From: CAZOIA01 sp964579675
GTDB taxonomy: Bacteria; Planctomycetota; Phycisphaerae; UBA1845; PWPN01
DNA: 31,821 nucleotides
Assembly (NCBI GenBank): GCA_964579675.1
Contig: CAZOIA010000043.1
Coordinates: 1 to 31,821, forward strand
Direction of reading: 5' to 3'
The notes below the pieces were generated by a model that was not told the origin of the DNA, did no database searches, and was given only the letters and a program-made list of their open reading frames with translations. This document shows, in pieces, positions 24,027-31,821 of this stretch. A program made the position numbers and the translations under genes. Every line of letters begins with the position of its first letter. Positions within the stretch are counted from its first letter, which is position 1.

Positions 24027-24746
24027 TCAATCCGAGCGGCAGGTGCGAGGGACAGTCCGCAGATCCGATCGTTCGTGATCATTCTTGCATCGAGCGTCCC
24101 GGGCTTCTCGGGCTTTCCCCAGCCAGTGGACGGCGGTTCTCACCACGCGGTGTTGCCACTCGTCCGGCGCGAGCCCGATGGCGGACAACAGCTCCGCGGG
24201 GCGGGCCGACCCGGCAGGGGTGACCCGGAGCGTCCATCGGAGCATCCCTTCGCGGATCGAGGCGTCCACCAGGTACGTCCGCAGGTCGATTGTTCTGGCC
24301 GGCCTGTTTCCCGGGTCGTTGCGTTCGATACGCCACGTCTCGGCCGCCAAGAGTCGCTTCACAGCCTCGGCTACGGAGCCTGCGTTCTCGGGCGGGATGG
24401 GCACGGCATATTCAACCCGGTCGGCCTGGGGTACGCGCCCGTCGTCGGGGACCCAAGCTTCGGTCAGGGTCAGGCCGGCAGGCATCTGCCTGGCCAGCCG
24501 GCCGAGAACGACGGTCGCTTCCATCGGTTCGCGTAGCTCGATTGCCAGCACCTCGGCTTGGCTTGCCACGCCCACCGGGCGCGGCAACGGCAGCGACAAG
24601 CTCGGCCTCGGATTGAATCCTTCAGAGAATCTGATCGGCACTTGTGCCCGCGATAACGCCCGCTCGAACAGACGCATGGTGTCGTGATGCGAGATGAATC
24701 TGAGATCACCCTCAATCACGAAGCGGACTGCCACCTTGTACCGCAA
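24027..24746 (-). CDS. DUF2344 / TIGR03936-type radical SAM-associated protein
   Basis: This protein is about 239 residues long from the TTG at 24744-24746. The first strand and GDLRFISHHDTMRLFERALSRA match the start of TIGR03936 (DUF2344), and RFSEGFNPRPSLSLPLPRPVGV is its signature. In many bacteria this domain is fused to, or sits next to, a radical SAM/B12-type protein and an RNase E/G gene. Here the RNase is present but no radical SAM gene is next to it. Function is unknown. The frame continues upstream to an ATG at 24812 with a Lys/Arg-rich extension lacking homology, so the start is not certain. Confidence 0.8.
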   Translation of the reverse strand: MRYKVAVRFVIEGDLRFISHHDTMRLFERALSRAQVPIRFSEGFNPRPSLSLPLPRPVGVASQAEVLAIELREPMEATVVLGRLARQMPAGLTLTEAWVPDDGRVPQADRVEYAVPIPPENAGSVAEAVKRLLAAETWRIERNDPGNRPARTIDLRTYLVDASIREGMLRWTLRVTPAGSARPAELLSAIGLAPDEWQHRVVRTAVHWLGKAREARDARCKNDHERSDLRTVPRTCRSD

Positions 24747-24887
24747 CTCGTTTTTCCGGTTCCTCTGTTGAAATATCGGTTTCTTACGTCTCGTTCTCCG
24801 CCGGCATCGCAACGCACGAGCCGGCCCTGATTATCGTCAACACCACCCTCGGCTGGTGGGATGTTCTGTCCGGGCCCGCGGCGGCCG

Positions 24888-26627
24888 TCAAAGGAGCTCC
24901 GGCGAGATCTTCCGCGTCTCATCCCGCAGGTAATTGGTCACCTGTCGATCCGTATCGAACGTCAGGGTACGCTTGGCTACGCGAGCGGCGTGGGCGACCG
25001 ACGTCGAGCGGATAGTCTTTTTGATCTCCGGGATGTCGTTGGGCGCCATCGAGAGCTGGCAGAGCCCGATACCGAGCAGAAACAGTACATACATTGGCTC
25101 GCCGGCCATCTCACCGCACAGACTGCATTCCACCTGGGCCCGGGTCGCGCTGCGCACGATGTCCCGCAGCATCCGAAGCACCGCCGGGTGAGATGCCGTG
25201 TACAAGGATGCCACCCGCTCGTTCCCCCGGTCCACCGCCAGGGTATACTGAACCAGGTCGTTCGTCCCGATACTGATGAAGTCCACCTCCCGCAGAAGCT
25301 CCTTGATCTGGATGGCTGCGGCGGGGGTCTCAATCATTATACCAATCGGGATGTCCTGCCTGAAGGGCACGCCCATCTCCTCGAGGTCCTCCATCGCGTC
25401 ACGGAGCACGATCTTGGCCTGCCTCAGCTCCATCAGCCCCGAGATGAGCGGAAACATGATCCGGACATCTCCCTCGGCGGAGGCCCGGAGAATTGCCCGC
25501 AACTGCACCTTGAAGAGCTCGAGGTTCTGGAGGCAGTAGCGGATCGACCGCAGGCCGAGGAAGGGGTTCCGCTCCGGCTCCCGCGACTGGGACTGCGTAT
25601 ACTTGTCGGCACCGAGGTCGAGCGTGCGGATGGTTACCGGTTTCTCACCAACCGCCTTAATAACCGAGTGATAGGCCTGGTAGTGCTCCTCCTCGGTGGG
25701 CTCGGCTTCACTGCGCAGGTACAGGAACTCCGTCCGGTAGAGCCCGATCCCTTCCGTGCCCTTTTCCACCGAGGTCTTCGCCTCGTAGGGAAACTCGATG
25801 TTGCTGAGCAGGGTCGCCCGGACGCCGTCCTGGGTCACTGCAGGCTTGTCCCGGAGTTCGATCAGGCCGGTGACAAAGGCATGCATCCGTTGCTCTTCGG
25901 CCCGGTACTCGGTAAGCATTTCGTTGTCCGGCCGGATGACGACCAACCCCTTCGTCCCGTCCAGGATGATGGTGTCGCTTCCCGAGACCTCCGCCGAGAC
26001 ATCTTTCAGGCCCATGACGGCCGGGATTCCCATCGATCGGACCACGATGGCGGCGTGGGACGTGAGCCCGCCGGCGTCCATCGCCACCGCGATCACCTTG
26101 GTCCGGCCCAGGTTCGCGATCTGGGACGCCGTCAGATCATGGGCGACAAGAATCACGGGGTCTGTCAGGTGGGCTAGGTTCTCCCCGCCCTGGCCGATCA
26201 GTTGCCGGAGCAGCCGCCGCTCGATGTCCTGCACGTCTCGGACCCGCTCCCGGAGGATGTGGTCCTGCATGTTCAGGAAACGCCGCTGATATCCTCGAAG
26301 GACTTCCCGAGCGGCAAAGGCGGCGGCGTAGTGTCGCTCGGTGATCAAGGCGGCGATCTGATCGCGGAGGCGAGCCTGGCTGAGCACACCGTGGTGGAAG
26401 TCAAAGATGGCAGCGATGTCAGCCCCGAGTTGCCGGGCCATCGTTGTCCGCAGGGTGTTGATTTCGGCCAACGAAGCTTCGAACCCCTGGGCCAGCCGCT
26501 CGAGCTCAGCCGGGATCTCCTCGTCGCGGACGGTCTTGTGGGCAATGCGGTACTCCTCCGCGTCCAGCACGACGGCGTTGGCGATGGCCACGCCGGGAGA
26601 GACTCCGATTCCTTTTTTGATCTCCAT
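24888..26627 (-). CDS. ptsI: PTS enzyme I (phosphoenolpyruvate-protein phosphotransferase)
   Basis: This 579-residue cytoplasmic enzyme takes phosphate from phosphoenolpyruvate and passes it to HPr. It begins with GIGVSPGVAI, has the phospho-histidine site GGLTSHAAIV (His191), and then the PEP-binding barrel with GIGLYRTEFLYL, RTLDLGADK, IGIMIETPAA, FISIGTNDLVQY and CSLCGEMAG (catalytic Cys region). Length matches classical EI; no N-terminal GAF domain of the EI-Ntr type is present. It is 71 bases after ptsH. I chose ATG 26625-26627, as the in-frame upstream extension has no homology. Confidence 0.96.
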   Translation of the reverse strand: MEIKKGIGVSPGVAIANAVVLDAEEYRIAHKTVRDEEIPAELERLAQGFEASLAEINTLRTTMARQLGADIAAIFDFHHGVLSQARLRDQIAALITERHYAAAFAAREVLRGYQRRFLNMQDHILRERVRDVQDIERRLLRQLIGQGGENLAHLTDPVILVAHDLTASQIANLGRTKVIAVAMDAGGLTSHAAIVVRSMGIPAVMGLKDVSAEVSGSDTIILDGTKGLVVIRPDNEMLTEYRAEEQRMHAFVTGLIELRDKPAVTQDGVRATLLSNIEFPYEAKTSVEKGTEGIGLYRTEFLYLRSEAEPTEEEHYQAYHSVIKAVGEKPVTIRTLDLGADKYTQSQSREPERNPFLGLRSIRYCLQNLELFKVQLRAILRASAEGDVRIMFPLISGLMELRQAKIVLRDAMEDLEEMGVPFRQDIPIGIMIETPAAAIQIKELLREVDFISIGTNDLVQYTLAVDRGNERVASLYTASHPAVLRMLRDIVRSATRAQVECSLCGEMAGEPMYVLFLLGIGLCQLSMAPNDIPEIKKTIRSTSVAHAARVAKRTLTFDTDRQVTNYLRDETRKISPELL

Positions 26628-26698
26628 AGCTTGTGTTTCTCGAGCTACCCCTGCGCCGGCGTCCCTCGACCGCCGGGGACACGGCATCCATCAAGGGG

Positions 26699-27049
26699 TC
26701 ACTCCTCGCCAAATCCGCTCTTGAGCAGCGCTGTCAGGGCGTCGACCGCCCCCGGGGCATCAGGGCCGTCAGCCTGGATCTCCAGTTCGGTACCCCGGGT
26801 GGCTTCCAGCAGCATCAGCTCCATAGGGTTCTTGCCGTCGACCGCACGACCACTTCTCTTGACCAGGATCCGCGACTGAAACTGGCTTGCCAGGTCCACA
26901 AACCGCATGACCGGGCGCATGTGCAACCCCAGGCAGTTCCGAACCGTTACGGTCCGAGCTGCGTGGCCCAACGTGTTATCGGTCTGCTCTCCGGGCCCCT
27001 GGGACGGATGCAACCCGTCAGGGTGGTGGATGGGATCATGGCAATTCAT
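26699..27049 (-). CDS. ptsH: HPr-like phosphocarrier with N-terminal extension
   Basis: This protein is about 116 residues, against the usual 85-90. The active His is at residue 43 in NCLGLHMRPVMRF, equal to His15 of classical HPr. The residue 31 later, which is Ser46 in Firmicutes-type HPr, is Asn74 here (DGKNPMELM), so there is no site for HPr kinase. About 28 extra residues at the N-terminus, rich in His, Asp and Pro, have no known counterpart. It overlaps or abuts ptsN: an ATG at 27047-27049 lies four bases after the ptsN stop, and a GTG at 27061 is an alternative. Confidence 0.88.
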   Translation of the reverse strand: MNCHDPIHHPDGLHPSQGPGEQTDNTLGHAARTVTVRNCLGLHMRPVMRFVDLASQFQSRILVKRSGRAVDGKNPMELMLLEATRGTELEIQADGPDAPGAVDALTALLKSGFGEE

Positions 27050-27053
27050 CGCG

Positions 27054-27527
27054 TCATCCACCGGGAAGTTCGTCCGCTTCCCGAATCAACTCGTTGATTT
27101 CCTCCTTAGTTGACGCCTGGCGGAGGAACCGGCGAAAAGTGTCCCGCTGGAGGTGCCGGAAAACGTTCTCCATCGACGCCAGGTGCTGATCCGGGTTGTC
27201 CGGGGGGCTGAGCAGCAAAACGACGATGTAAACGGGCGCCCGATCCAGAGCCGCAAAATCCACACCGACGCTCGACCGGCCGATCGTCGCGGCGATGTTC
27301 TTGATTGCGGAATGCTTGACGTGGGGGACGCCCACTCCTTTGCCGAACCCGGTGCTGCCCTGGTTCTCCCGCTGGATCACCGCCCGGCTGACGGACGTCG
27401 CCTGTTCCTCATCGAGCCCGATGCAGTTCGCCAGCGCCTGGACCAACTCCCGGATCACACCGTTACGGTCCGTGGCCTGGAGTTCCGGGATGACCGCGTC
27501 GGCCACAAAGAAATCACACAACTTCAT
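27054..27527 (-). CDS. ptsN: PTS EIIA-Ntr / fructose-type IIA domain protein
   Basis: This 157-residue protein has the PTS EIIA type 2 fold: MKLCDFF start, then STGFGKGVGVPHVKHSAI with the phospho-acceptor His69, and VYIVVLLLSPPDNPDQHL as the typical core strand. It has no EIIB or EIIC domain, and no PTS permease is in the window, so it most likely works as a regulator, as PtsN does in other bacteria. The start ATG 27525-27527 fits the family N-terminus. It lies 50 bases after hpf and directly before ptsH, the common hpf-ptsN arrangement. Confidence 0.92.
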   Translation of the reverse strand: MKLCDFFVADAVIPELQATDRNGVIRELVQALANCIGLDEEQATSVSRAVIQRENQGSTGFGKGVGVPHVKHSAIKNIAATIGRSSVGVDFAALDRAPVYIVVLLLSPPDNPDQHLASMENVFRHLQRDTFRRFLRQASTKEEINELIREADELPGG

Positions 27528-27577
27528 CTCATCGCACCTTAAGGGAGGCAAAGGGGCACCACGCCTCGCACGGAGTT

Positions 27578-27910
27578 CTATTCGGGTTCCTCCGCTTTCT
27601 GACCCGTCTTGGCCGGGTGCTTGCGATTGCGCCGCTTTTCCTTGTGCTTGGTCAACTGGCGCTCCAGCTTATCGACGACCAGATCTATCGCCTCGTGGAT
27701 GCTCTGCGCATCCACCTGTGCCACGAACGTGTTCTTATGATCGGCCCGAACCACGACCTCGACCCGGTGCTGGCTCGACTCCTGGCCGAGAACCACATCG
27801 ATGCTCTCGATCCGGTCATAGAAACGAGCGAGTTTGCCTGCCTTGTCTTCCGCATACTGCCGCATCGCATCCGTCGTTTCGACGTGGCGATCCGTAACGG
27901 AAACCCGCAC
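27578..27910 (-). CDS. hpf: ribosome hibernation-promoting factor (HPF/RaiA family)
   Basis: This 110-residue protein has the beta-alpha-beta-beta-beta-alpha pattern of the short HPF/YfiA family. MRVSVTDRHVETTDAMRQYAEDK opens it, with KLARFYDRI, HRVEVVVRADH and IDLVVDKLERQLTKHKEKRR following. It would bind the small subunit between mRNA and tRNA sites to silence ribosomes in slow growth. The C-terminus is a Lys/Arg tail without the long-HPF dimerisation domain. The GTG start (27908-27910) has an excellent AAGGAGGT six bases upstream. It is first in the hpf-ptsN-ptsH-ptsI run. Confidence 0.93.
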   Translation of the reverse strand: MRVSVTDRHVETTDAMRQYAEDKAGKLARFYDRIESIDVVLGQESSQHRVEVVVRADHKNTFVAQVDAQSIHEAIDLVVDKLERQLTKHKEKRRNRKHPAKTGQKAEEPE

Positions 27911-28230
27911 GGGTAGACCTCCTTATCACGTGTGCCCCGCCGGCGCCCGCCGAGAACCAAGCAGTGGTGACGCCAACACCACGCCCGGGTCGCCGTTTCG
28001 CCGGGCTTGTCGTCCTTCCCCGGTGCGTTGCTGCTGCTTTCCCGGCACCGTCTCGCCAGGGCGCGACATGCCCCTTAGCCGAACTGCGGCAAAACATTGC
28101 GACCTGGCCTCACGGCCCGCTGGATCGACTGTAAGGGATGGCTCAGTCCCCGTCAATACCGCATCGCCGACGGGGGCGAGCGGCGAACCCGGTTTGCAAA
28201 GGACCTGGCCCGGCGCTAGGATAGGCCGGA
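27911..28230. other. divergent intergenic region between hpf and the 617-residue protein
   Basis: This 320-base stretch has no gene that I can support. The plus-strand promoter for the downstream gene is at 28194-28222, and the hpf ribosome site is at 27917-27924. On the hpf side TTGCCG occurs but with no good -10 at the right spacing, so the hpf promoter is not identified. Confidence 0.6.
28194..28222 (+). promoter_or_regulatory. sigma70-type promoter ending eight bases before a GTG start
   Basis: TTGCAA (28194-28199) and TAGGAT (28217-28222) are separated by exactly 17 bases. Transcription would begin at about 28229-28231, where the GTG start of the next gene lies. Confidence 0.6.
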
Positions 28231-30084
28231 GTGTACCAGGTCTATTCGCTACAATGCCCAGGTCGGCCCCGTTGGGCGCTGGTTGCATGTGCATTGTTGC
28301 TTCTGCTCACGGTCGGCATGGCGGCGGCCCTAATTCAGCGACGGACTCGGGCCCGTGAGATTGCCCTCGGCCGAAGCGCTGCATACCCGGCCGGGGGTTT
28401 GCGGGCTTGCCTGCCTCTTGGGTGGACGCCGATTGAGGCGGACGAACTACCGGTGGGCGGTGTTGCGGGTGTGGAGAGACCGCCGGCAGGGGGGCCTGCG
28501 AGCCGACTCTTCCTGTTTCGCGGCATTCCGCGGGTGCTCGGACTCCCCTCTTCCGAGTGCCTCTCGGCGGTGGTTCAGATCGCCCAATCCCTGAGTGGGG
28601 GCGTGCCGGTCGGGGCCCAACCACGTGGTCCGGCGCGGGTCGGCTCCTTGCCGGGCTGGACGGTGGCCACCGGGACGAGTGTGGGAGCGGCGCTTCTCGG
28701 AGCCAAGTGGAGGTACTGTCTTGGACGGGCGGCAATCGGGCCCGGTGGTGAAATCGTGGGCCTGATTCTGCACTTGCCTCGGCCACCCAGGCGCGACGAC
28801 GAGTATCTGCTCGACGAGGTCAGCCAGCGGATGGATCTCATCAGTGCATCGTTGGCCGACGATCCGCGAGCATTGATGATGGCCGCGGGTATCACCTTCG
28901 AGCCCCCGCCCGAGGCCCGGTTCGTGGCCAACGCGAACAAGAGTCTGCCCCGGATCCGCATGATGGGCGGCCAGGGGCTCACCTGCTGGTTCCTGGACGT
29001 CCATCGCGTGCCCCTGATCGGGGAGCGAAGTCCCGCCGCGCTGGTCGAGGATCATGTCCTGGCGGTCTTGCAGGACGCCCGTTTGCCCGGGCCGATCGAG
29101 ACCACAGAAATCGGGAAGCGACAGGTCGCCCGCATCCACTTCTCCGTCCCACTGAGTCCTGACCCGAGCGTTTACGTTCTGGCTGCCCGCACCGACGATC
29201 ACACCGGGCTCCTGCTGGTCGGTCGCCATGAAGTGGACGCAGCTCCGATTCTCCTCAATCTGTGCCGGTCGATCGTCGCCTCGGCGTCCGTCGCTCCGTA
29301 CGGGGAGCTCATCGATATCACCCGGGCTCAGGAGACAGCGCGGAAATGGCTCAGCCAGATTGCTGACGAGGGGCTTGCCCGTGCCTGGGGTCCGCTCGAC
29401 GGAGGTGAGCTGGTGTACACAATCCGGTCGCCGGCCATCGCCCTCGGACGCGAGGTCCGTACTTATCGGAAACGACCTGAGCACGGGACCGATTGGTGGA
29501 GCATCGTATCGAAGTGGGAGTTCGCCTTCCCGCAAGGCGTTTCGCGGGACAGCGCCGAGAAGTGGCTGATCCGCGACGACGGGGCGAAGCACGCCGGATC
29601 CTTCCAGAGGAATGTGGGCGGCCAACCTGAAACCACGTATGCCGAGCAACGGCTCGACCGCATTGAACAGGTGGACCGCGAGCTTCATGTAGTCAGTGGT
29701 GGCGAGGTAATCAGCCGAGATGGCGGCGTATCCGTGGACGATACCTTTGCCTGTGAGCCGGTCCTGATCAGGGCGGGTGCCCATGTCGCGCGGGATCCGC
29801 AGCGATCCCCCGCGGTCTTCAGTATCACCGAGACATACACGCGGACCACCTCCTATTGGCTCCTGGTGCCGATCGGCCCGGCCGAATTACCGGGGCCTCG
29901 ATCGGGAGAATCGGCCCCGGCCGTACTCCTGCAGCGGGATTACGATCCGTCACCCATCATCTTGTACTACGACCAGGCGGACCGTCCGTTGGCCGTCAGG
30001 TTCGGCAACGGCCAGTGGAGCGAGCTGGCCCAACGGGCCGCCGAGCAGGTGCCCGGCGTCTCCTCGGCCCGCGCTGGGCCCTGA
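28231..30084 (+). CDS. membrane-anchored protein, function unknown
   Basis: This 617-residue protein has one TM helix near the N-terminus (ALVACALLLLLTVGMAAAL), followed by basic RRTRAR, and a large soluble part. The soluble part has SLPGWTVATGTSV, VARIHFSVPLSPDPSVYVLA and HTGLLLVGRHEVDA, with beta strands and Pro-rich loops in between, then a C-terminal half with WWSIVSKWEF and ITETYTRTTSYWLLVPIGP. No catalytic motif was recognised. The start is GTG 28231-28233, read just behind a promoter, so no normal ribosome site exists. It lies 72 bases upstream of a second exported protein with a similar strand style, and the two may act together. Confidence 0.75.
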   Translation: MYQVYSLQCPGRPRWALVACALLLLLTVGMAAALIQRRTRAREIALGRSAAYPAGGLRACLPLGWTPIEADELPVGGVAGVERPPAGGPASRLFLFRGIPRVLGLPSSECLSAVVQIAQSLSGGVPVGAQPRGPARVGSLPGWTVATGTSVGAALLGAKWRYCLGRAAIGPGGEIVGLILHLPRPPRRDDEYLLDEVSQRMDLISASLADDPRALMMAAGITFEPPPEARFVANANKSLPRIRMMGGQGLTCWFLDVHRVPLIGERSPAALVEDHVLAVLQDARLPGPIETTEIGKRQVARIHFSVPLSPDPSVYVLAARTDDHTGLLLVGRHEVDAAPILLNLCRSIVASASVAPYGELIDITRAQETARKWLSQIADEGLARAWGPLDGGELVYTIRSPAIALGREVRTYRKRPEHGTDWWSIVSKWEFAFPQGVSRDSAEKWLIRDDGAKHAGSFQRNVGGQPETTYAEQRLDRIEQVDRELHVVSGGEVISRDGGVSVDDTFACEPVLIRAGAHVARDPQRSPAVFSITETYTRTTSYWLLVPIGPAELPGPRSGESAPAVLLQRDYDPSPIILYYDQADRPLAVRFGNGQWSELAQRAAEQVPGVSSARAGP

Positions 30085-30156
30085 GCGGCGGTGTAATCCG
30101 GTGCCCCGGGCGCTTCACGAAGCGTTGGGGCTGACGACCGAGAGCGGGAGGCAGCC

Positions 30157-31608
30157 ATGAGCTGTCGCTTTCATTCGCTTGCTGGCCGTTCGGGGCTCGT
30201 GGGCTGGATCGTGCTCGCGTCGATCATGGCCGGTTCGCCGCTTGTTCGTGGCCAGACCGACACGCCTTCGGGGCGCCTGACCACCGAGGCCGCCAGGGGC
30301 GAGCTTGCTGAACGATACGTTGACGGGAGTTTCGGCTTCGCCGTCAGGCCACCCGCCGGCTGTGCCACCCTTCGGGAGCAACGACTCGTGGGTGCCGCGG
30401 AGGTTGAACCGGTTCGGTTCGTCCACCCCGATTACCGGTGGTCGCTGGCGGTCCGCCGGTCGAAGACGCCCCGGCCGCTCGATACCGAAATGATAATTAA
30501 GAGCATCACCGAGGGAATCAGCGAGAAGTGTCCTGATGTGAAGGTCATTTTCGGGAAGCAGGCTCGGATCGCTTCGCGTCAGGGAGTTCGCTACGCCTCC
30601 ACGCTTACCGTCGCGGGCGTCCCCGTGCTTCATCAGCAGGCGGTGGTTCGGACCGGGCCGACCGAGTACTCCGCCCTGATCTTCGTCACCCCGCAGAGTG
30701 ACCGCGAGGTGGCGATGACCCTGTTCGACCGCGTTGTCAACAGCTTCGAAGTGCTCCGCTCGGAGGAGAAGGAGAAGCAGCTAGGCGAGGCGCTGGCCCG
30801 GGGGACGGCCCTGCTGCGATCGGTGGCGGCGGGAGAAATCGACCTGGCAAGGAGCACGAGGGGTGAAACCTTCCTGCGCTGCATCGTCGAAGGAAAGGAC
30901 GTCGGTTTCATCCAGATTCGCGAGGAGGCAACGACTCAGGGCTACCGCAAGGGCGTCGCGGTGTCCAAATGGCTCTGGCTGTTCATGCCCGACGGAAGCA
31001 TCACGCACATGCGGCATGGAATGTTTCTGGCCAACGACCTGTCCCATGAGAAATGGGAGAGCCGGCGCCTGATCCTTACCCCATCGCAGGAGGACGTCGG
31101 CCGTCAGGCCATCCTCGACGTGGAAAGCGCCGTCCGGCAGGACGACAAACTGCTGATCACCTACACGGCCCAGCCCAATGCCCCGCGGTTGACCGAGAAA
31201 GTCATCGCGGTCGAGCCTTCATACGCCTCGGCGCCCTGGGAAGTCCTGCTGCCCCGGCTCGTCGATCTGAACAAGTCGGAGCTGTATGCCTTCCTCTTGT
31301 ACGACAATGGCAGGCGAGGACCGGCGGTGCGGGCGTTCCGAGTCGCCGGGCAGAAGAACCTTCGTTTCGGCGACCGAATCGTGTCCGCCGTAAAGATCGA
31401 GGACAGCGAGGGCCTGGTCCCCCCGATCCACGACATGTACGTGGACAAGACGGGACGCGTCCTCCGCGTGGTGCTCCGCGTGGAGGCAAGTCCCATGGAG
31501 ATGGTGGCGACCACGCGAGAGCACATCGAGCGGTTATACGGGGACCGGCTGAAAGAAACGCAGGCCCTGCTGCAGAAGCATCCGGTCCGGGAGCCTTTGC
31601 CACCGTAG
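30157..31608 (+). CDS. secreted protein, function unknown
   Basis: This 483-residue protein has a signal peptide (SGLVGWIVLASIMAGSPLVRG). The first domain (about 50-210) has the pattern DGSFGFAVRPPAGC, DYRWSLAVRRS, GVRYASTLTVAGVPVLHQQ and TEYSALIFVTPQS, and ends in LFDRVVNSFEVL. This resembles small periplasmic domains that follow a signal peptide in many Gram-negative lipoproteins and begin with Y-x-x-x-G-x-S-F-x-x-P. A second beta-rich domain starts at about 240 (FLRCIVEGKDVGFIQIREE) and continues to the end, with VVLRVEASPMEMV. GGGAGG lies five bases before the ATG. Substrate and partner are unknown; gene order suggests a link to 28231-30084. Confidence 0.8.
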   Translation: MSCRFHSLAGRSGLVGWIVLASIMAGSPLVRGQTDTPSGRLTTEAARGELAERYVDGSFGFAVRPPAGCATLREQRLVGAAEVEPVRFVHPDYRWSLAVRRSKTPRPLDTEMIIKSITEGISEKCPDVKVIFGKQARIASRQGVRYASTLTVAGVPVLHQQAVVRTGPTEYSALIFVTPQSDREVAMTLFDRVVNSFEVLRSEEKEKQLGEALARGTALLRSVAAGEIDLARSTRGETFLRCIVEGKDVGFIQIREEATTQGYRKGVAVSKWLWLFMPDGSITHMRHGMFLANDLSHEKWESRRLILTPSQEDVGRQAILDVESAVRQDDKLLITYTAQPNAPRLTEKVIAVEPSYASAPWEVLLPRLVDLNKSELYAFLLYDNGRRGPAVRAFRVAGQKNLRFGDRIVSAVKIEDSEGLVPPIHDMYVDKTGRVLRVVLRVEASPMEMVATTREHIERLYGDRLKETQALLQKHPVREPLPP

Positions 31609-31773
31609 CAGGAAAAGGCGACGTTGCGTTTCTTGGCCGGCCGCCGTTGGCTTCCCCGGCCCGCGGGAGAACGTCTCCAGTCGGTGGTTTCTTCCGTGTC
31701 GGGCAGGAAGTGATTTCGCTGAGCAGGGCCCGGTGTCATCCTCTAACACAGTAATGCCCGCCAGGCGCGGGTG

Positions 31774-31821
31774 CATGACACTTTGGGCGGCTTGTTGGAA
31801 AGCGCCGCCCCCAGGTGTTTC
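31774..31821 (-). repeat. dispersed intergenic repeat, copy 2 (runs to window end)
   Basis: Read on the minus strand this matches 7780-7828 with two substitutions and a one-base gap, so the two copies are inverted relative to each other. It lies in the 213 bases after the last gene, where I support no gene. The copy is cut by the window edge exactly where the hairpin module adjoins copy 1. Confidence 0.85.

Noticed and set aside
24861..26177. 438-codon plus-strand frame over ptsI
   Set aside because: ptsI is certain from its motifs; this frame is its shadow.
28447..29784. 445-codon open frame on the minus strand
   Set aside because: It lies antisense inside the 617-residue protein gene, which has a promoter and TM helix; no motif supports the antisense frame.

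Overview
The window looks like a high-GC bacterial chromosome segment, most likely from a planctomycete (Phycisphaerae-like). The clues are a pair of H-X9-DG-style prepilin-like proteins, a DUF1570-like secreted HExxH protein, many signal-peptide or lipoprotein HEAT-type proteins, a small LSm-like protein next to galE, and a regulatory PTS cluster with hpf. This placement rests on gene content recalled from memory, not on a marker gene. No rRNA, tRNA or CRISPR array was seen.

Layout. Bases 1-1361 hold two prepilin-like genes on the minus strand behind a clear TTGACA/TAAACA promoter. Bases 1554-4899 are the most unusual part. A Gfo/Idh/MocA oxidoreductase gene is followed upstream by a 1.9-kb segment of lower GC, and then by a second, truncated copy of the oxidoreductase 5' end. 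The two copies share a perfect 315-bp direct repeat (2334-2648 and 4585-4899). The segment between them carries a two-gene operon: a 437-residue protein with the N- and C-terminal hallmarks of a proteasome/HslV-type Thr1 Ntn-hydrolase but with large helical insertions, and a 60-residue basic protein. Bases 4980-7519 hold two tandem secretin-like paralogues and NAD kinase. Bases 7520-7952 are intergenic, with a long imperfect hairpin and a dispersed repeat that recurs inverted at the very end of the window.

Bases 7953-11798 (plus strand) encode a large secreted protein, a C39-like lipoprotein and a translationally coupled small membrane protein. Bases 11850-17902 (minus strand) are an operon-like run: LSm-like gene, galE, moeA, lnt, HEAT lipoprotein, mreD. 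This is mainly envelope work plus one molybdenum cofactor gene. Bases 17968-21794 hold a one-TM protein, argH, a secreted metallopeptidase-like protein whose start sits directly behind a TATAAT box, and a tiny lipoprotein.

Bases 21826-27910 (minus strand) form a second operon-like run read as hpf, ptsN, ptsH, ptsI, a DUF2344-type gene and an RNase E/G gene. It links ribosome hibernation, a PTS phosphorelay without any sugar permease, and RNA decay. Bases 28231-31608 hold two large exported proteins of unknown function, the first behind a good TTGCAA/TAGGAT promoter that ends eight bases before its GTG start.

The best candidate for an undescribed system is the proteasome-like hydrolase plus its small basic partner on the direct-repeat-flanked segment.
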